From: Butyrivibrio sp. CAG:318
GTDB lineage: Bacteria; Bacillota; Clostridia; Lachnospirales; Lachnospiraceae
Direction of reading: 5' to 3'
Assembly: GCA_000431815.1 (NCBI GenBank)
Contig: FR889250.1
Location: forward strand, 1 to 14,708
DNA: 14,708 nucleotides
Shown: positions 14,282-14,708 of the stretch, piece by piece
Numbering within the stretch: the stretch's first letter is position 1
How the letters are laid out: each line of letters begins with the position of its first letter
Notes under the pieces: model-generated
The model's database searches: none
The model's input: only the letters and a program-made list of their open reading frames with translations
What the model was told of the DNA's origin: nothing
Translations under genes and position numbers: made by a program

Positions 14282-14708
14282 TTAGAAAATAGGTACAACA
14301 GCTCCGTTGTATGTGTTATTAATGTAATCTTTAACCTTCTGTGTTGTAAGAGCTGCTACAAGAGCTTTTGTCTTGGCACTGTCAACATCAGCTTTGCGTA
14401 CGGCAACAATATTTGCATATGTCTGTGCAGCTTCGCCGGAAGCGTCCTCTGATGCAAGAGCATCAGCTATTTTAAGGCCGGCTGCAAGAGCATAGTTACC
14501 GTTGATAACTGCGATGGAACCGGCGTCGGCATTCTTAAGCTGTGCGGCAACTGTATCTGCCTGGACAGCTGTGATATTGTATCCGCCGTCGTCAACGATA
14601 TCAAGTGTTGTTACACCTTTTTCAACTGTTGAACCGTCAGCGAGCTTGATGAGATTTTCCTGAGCGAGAAGGAAAAGAGCTCTTGTTTCGTTGCTGTCAT
14701 CAGCAGGA
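14282..14708 (-). CDS. metQ: MetQ/NlpA-family substrate-binding lipoprotein of a methionine-type ABC transporter (partial, C-terminal part)
   Basis: The reading frame enters at the window edge and ends at TAA (14284-14282), giving 141 C-terminal residues; the signal peptide and first part lie outside. The segment begins PADDSNETRALFLLAQ, continues ENLIKLADG, and contains SIAVINGNYALAAGL and TYANIVAVRK, all matching the NlpA/MetQ family, whose members bind methionine or a related ligand outside the membrane and pass it to MetN-MetI. The specific ligand is not provable from this part. The gene is convergent to tRNA-Glu. Its Ala/Asp-rich, Lys-poor style suits an abundant secreted protein. The partner ABC genes, if present, would lie beyond the window. 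Confidence 0.88.
   Translation of the reverse strand, partial: PADDSNETRALFLLAQENLIKLADGSTVEKGVTTLDIVDDGGYNITAVQADTVAAQLKNADAGSIAVINGNYALAAGLKIADALASEDASGEAAQTYANIVAVRKADVDSAKTKALVAALTTQKVKDYINNTYNGAVVPIF

Noticed and set aside
14255..14452. Open frame on the + strand at the right end
   Set aside because: It is antisense to the metQ-like gene, whose minus-strand frame is a clear family match.

Overview
The window is a block of bacterial core genes, almost all on the + strand, with the gene content and style of a low-GC Gram-positive of the Clostridia. It is most likely a Lachnospiraceae-type anaerobe. This is inferred from PolC as replicative polymerase, the pyrH-frr-uppS-cdsA-dxr-rseP-ispG-polC gene order, strong GGAGG-type ribosome sites, an A+T-rich composition, a bactofilin with an MGFFKDFK-type N-terminus, and a tRNA without an encoded CCA. 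No search was run, so the genus is not assigned.

Layout. 1-135: a very A+T-rich leader with a candidate promoter. 136-1922: a membrane-anchored polysaccharide deacetylase and a bactofilin. 1938-12816: one tightly packed run of pyrH, frr, uppS, cdsA, dxr, rseP, ispG and polC, with gaps of 1-41 nt and no visible terminator inside. 12826-13925: a second unit with its own candidate promoter, encoding an uncharacterised lipoprotein and a stand-alone HD hydrolase of the RelA/SpoT (alarmone hydrolase) type. 13941-14164: tRNA-Glu(CTC) with promoter, phased A/T tracts upstream and an intrinsic terminator. 14217-14708: on the minus strand, the 3' part of a MetQ/NlpA-type lipoprotein gene with its own terminator, converging on the tRNA unit.

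How the genes work together. The long operon joins envelope building (deacetylase, bactofilin scaffold, UppS lipid carrier, CdsA phospholipid precursor, RseP intramembrane protease) and the MEP isoprenoid pathway that feeds UppS (Dxr, IspG) with UMP phosphorylation (PyrH), ribosome recycling (Frr) and DNA replication (PolC). The cluster is well known. The less usual part is its front end: a deacetylase and a bactofilin stand where rpsB-tsf often precede pyrH.

I found no mobile element, CRISPR array, toxin-antitoxin or defence system, and no clearly new biological system. The best leads are small: a same-frame frr/uppS junction with no ribosome site for uppS, which suggests dependence on ribosome recycling; a competing mini-ORF at the deacetylase start; the corrected GTG start of ispG; the lipoprotein/alarmone-hydrolase pair; and helically phased A/T tracts upstream of the tRNA promoter.
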